A DNA stretch of 64,000 bases, taken from IMG/VR virus record IMGVR_UViG_3300013286_000010, positions 19,093 through 83,092 of that record; one strand, given 5' to 3'. This document shows, piece by piece, positions 63,801 through 64,000 of the stretch. The notes under the pieces were generated by a model. The model was not told where the DNA came from. It saw only the letters and a list, made by a program, of their open reading frames with translations, and searched no databases. A program made the translations under genes and the position numbers. The stretch is from a virus. The stretch's first letter is position 1. Every line of letters begins with the position of its first letter.

Positions 63801-64000
63801 GCGATGTATATGTTGGTGGTGATATATACACTAACAATCAAAAGGTTATTACCACTGCTACTATTAACTCTTATGCTAATCAAACAGCTATATTTGCAGG
63901 AACTGATACTGCTATCAATACCAGTACCGGCAATGTTACAATTTGGAATACCAGTACATTACAAAGTGTAACTAATCGTGGTAATAGCACTACTAACGCA
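60899..64000 (+). CDS. long tail fibre-like protein, 3'-truncated by the window edge
   Basis: Open for 1034 codons from ATG 60899 (Shine-Dalgarno GGAGAA) with no stop before the right edge. N-terminus MAAISKDFVVKNGIVIEGDS. At least five modules of the shared GGxGIxGNLxVG type lie near 125, 185, 220, 340 and 950. Residues 260-310 contain NTVYTDNLIELHVPPTG and a domain DGKDIGFRFRYYNN. Residues 530-700 are a Tyr/Ala/Ser/Thr tandem repeat. The modules recur in the three upstream fibre genes. Confidence 0.8.
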   Translation, partial: MAAISKDFVVKNGIVIEGDSEVTSSTNQIDALQVDGGAAIAKNLIVGTTATILGNVFLNQPLLPLSRNATLGSPDNPFSELYLRGNSLYIDHVVITSTGTDLTVSSTIGSSVVHAGSLILSNIASSNSPSTGALQVAGGAGIGGNLYVGLDAELQQTLSVTGTSVFYSTISVAGIASFNNTAPATSMGAGAVQVTGGARLNNNLVVMSTASNTGTLETNAVYVEGGVGIKGGLAVSGSAVFKNDVYFQGSTTYVYSTNTVYTDNLIELHVPPTGAWTFDDGKDIGFRFRYYNNADWNAALIVANDSKKLEFYKNGSEVNGSFVGVYGDFKTGTLQLVGNATSVSTTTGALTVAGGVGIAGNLFVAGGITGTITQADNLTGGVKGSIPVQSSTGTTIFVDPGTRGNQVLTWDSATFLPKWGDSGVYATTASNIAGGYPGSIVYQLTTGSTAFLIGSSSKYMLTYNTGTHAPQWTNPIEYTVGYANTATTSTWASTASYSVYASSATYATTSSQANYALFADSATTATTSTYAFTATYANIAFTSTYANIAFTSTYANIAFTATYANIAFTATYANIAFTSTYANIAFTSTYADIASTATYANTSNYAVVAGTSTYANTSNYALVASTSTYADIAFTSTYANTSNYALVAGTSTYADIAVTSTYANTSNYAIVAGTSTYASIAGYVVTSTYASTSTNIAGGTPGSILYQSTTGTTTSLPLGNAGELLSVGTGSNIKWMSITGLSVGYATTATTANFSDNIKTISQYSDLTYYPTFVTDNNTTATYEAVYTTSSFRVNPRTGAVNIGGKVTVGGKIWANTGSSFQALSTNNFSIDRNMDPSAGAEIFTSLPTGTVWRQRVYTADDKIWLHNDRKAQSSRYINFDSFGSINFGDAFILDREYVSLHADLEARAFQINVTNFANFPTLTTSTWIFDADGGLTAPGKIFVSSTASSTSTTTGALAVVGGVGIRGDVYVGGDIYTNNQKVITTATINSYANQTAIFAGTDTAINTSTGNVTIWNTSTLQSVTNRGNSTTNA
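62507..62695 (+). repeat. seven tandem 27-base repeats within the last fibre gene
   Basis: Units start at 62507, 62534, 62561, 62588, 62615, 62642 and 62669; the first begins GCAAATATAGCATTTAC and each encodes ANIAFTSTY or a close variant. Differences are mostly ctc/cag at the TS/TA codon, and the last unit is diverged (ADIASTATY). A related longer period (about 24 residues, ANTSNYALVA-type plus ADIAFTSTY) follows to about 62940. It is in frame throughout, so length changes by slippage would keep the protein intact. Confidence 0.92.

Overview
The window is a continuous piece of a large, A+T-rich genome of a T4-type tailed phage (myovirus). Evidence: a recognisable T4 head block in T4 order (gp20 portal, small core proteins, gp21 protease, gp22 scaffold, gp23 capsid), T4 baseplate genes (gp53, gp5-like spike, gp25, gp6), the gp46/gp47 recombination nuclease, a gp55-type late sigma factor, and T4-style late promoter motifs (TATAAATA and close variants). 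The many uncharacterised proteins and giant repetitive virion proteins resemble those of T4-like phages of planktonic bacteria. I cannot name the host. No tRNA genes, insertion sequences or CRISPR arrays were seen.

Layout: 1-7.9 kb (+) holds tightly overlapping genes for nucleotide and DNA work: the end of QueE, an RNase H/5'-3' exonuclease-like protein, several small unknowns, a MoxR ATPase plus a metallopeptidase/VWA protein, and thymidylate synthase. 7.9-35.0 kb (-) is one long tail/baseplate transcription unit. From its promoter end it runs: junction protein, gp53, a hub-like protein, spike/lysozyme, gp25, gp6, a 4297-residue giant, small structural proteins and three paralogous fibre proteins. 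35.1-40.1 kb (+) holds gp55, gp47, gp46, small proteins and a GIY-YIG protein. 40.11-40.58 kb has no gene but many helices and ends in a hairpin; it is the best candidate here for an undescribed structured RNA. 40.6-42.3 kb holds a probable virion protein (+) and two hub/assembly genes (-). 42.4-50.8 kb (+) is the tape-measure-like gene and the head block. 50.9-64.0 kb (+) is a virion protein and fibre region built from repeated modules; its last gene runs off the right edge.

How they work together: strong sigma70-like promoters (before moxR, gp55 and gp47) would be read early by host polymerase. The gp55 made from one of them would then direct polymerase to the late motifs in front of head, tail and fibre genes. 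ThyA, the nuclease genes and gp46/47 supply nucleotides and recombination-dependent replication. QueE hints at deazaguanine chemistry, possibly DNA modification. The most unusual items are the non-coding structured region, late motifs placed so that some mRNAs would be leaderless, an integrin-like propeller inside the giant tail protein, a spike protein with a lambda-R-type lysozyme at its C-terminus, and a fibre module copied about a dozen times over four genes.
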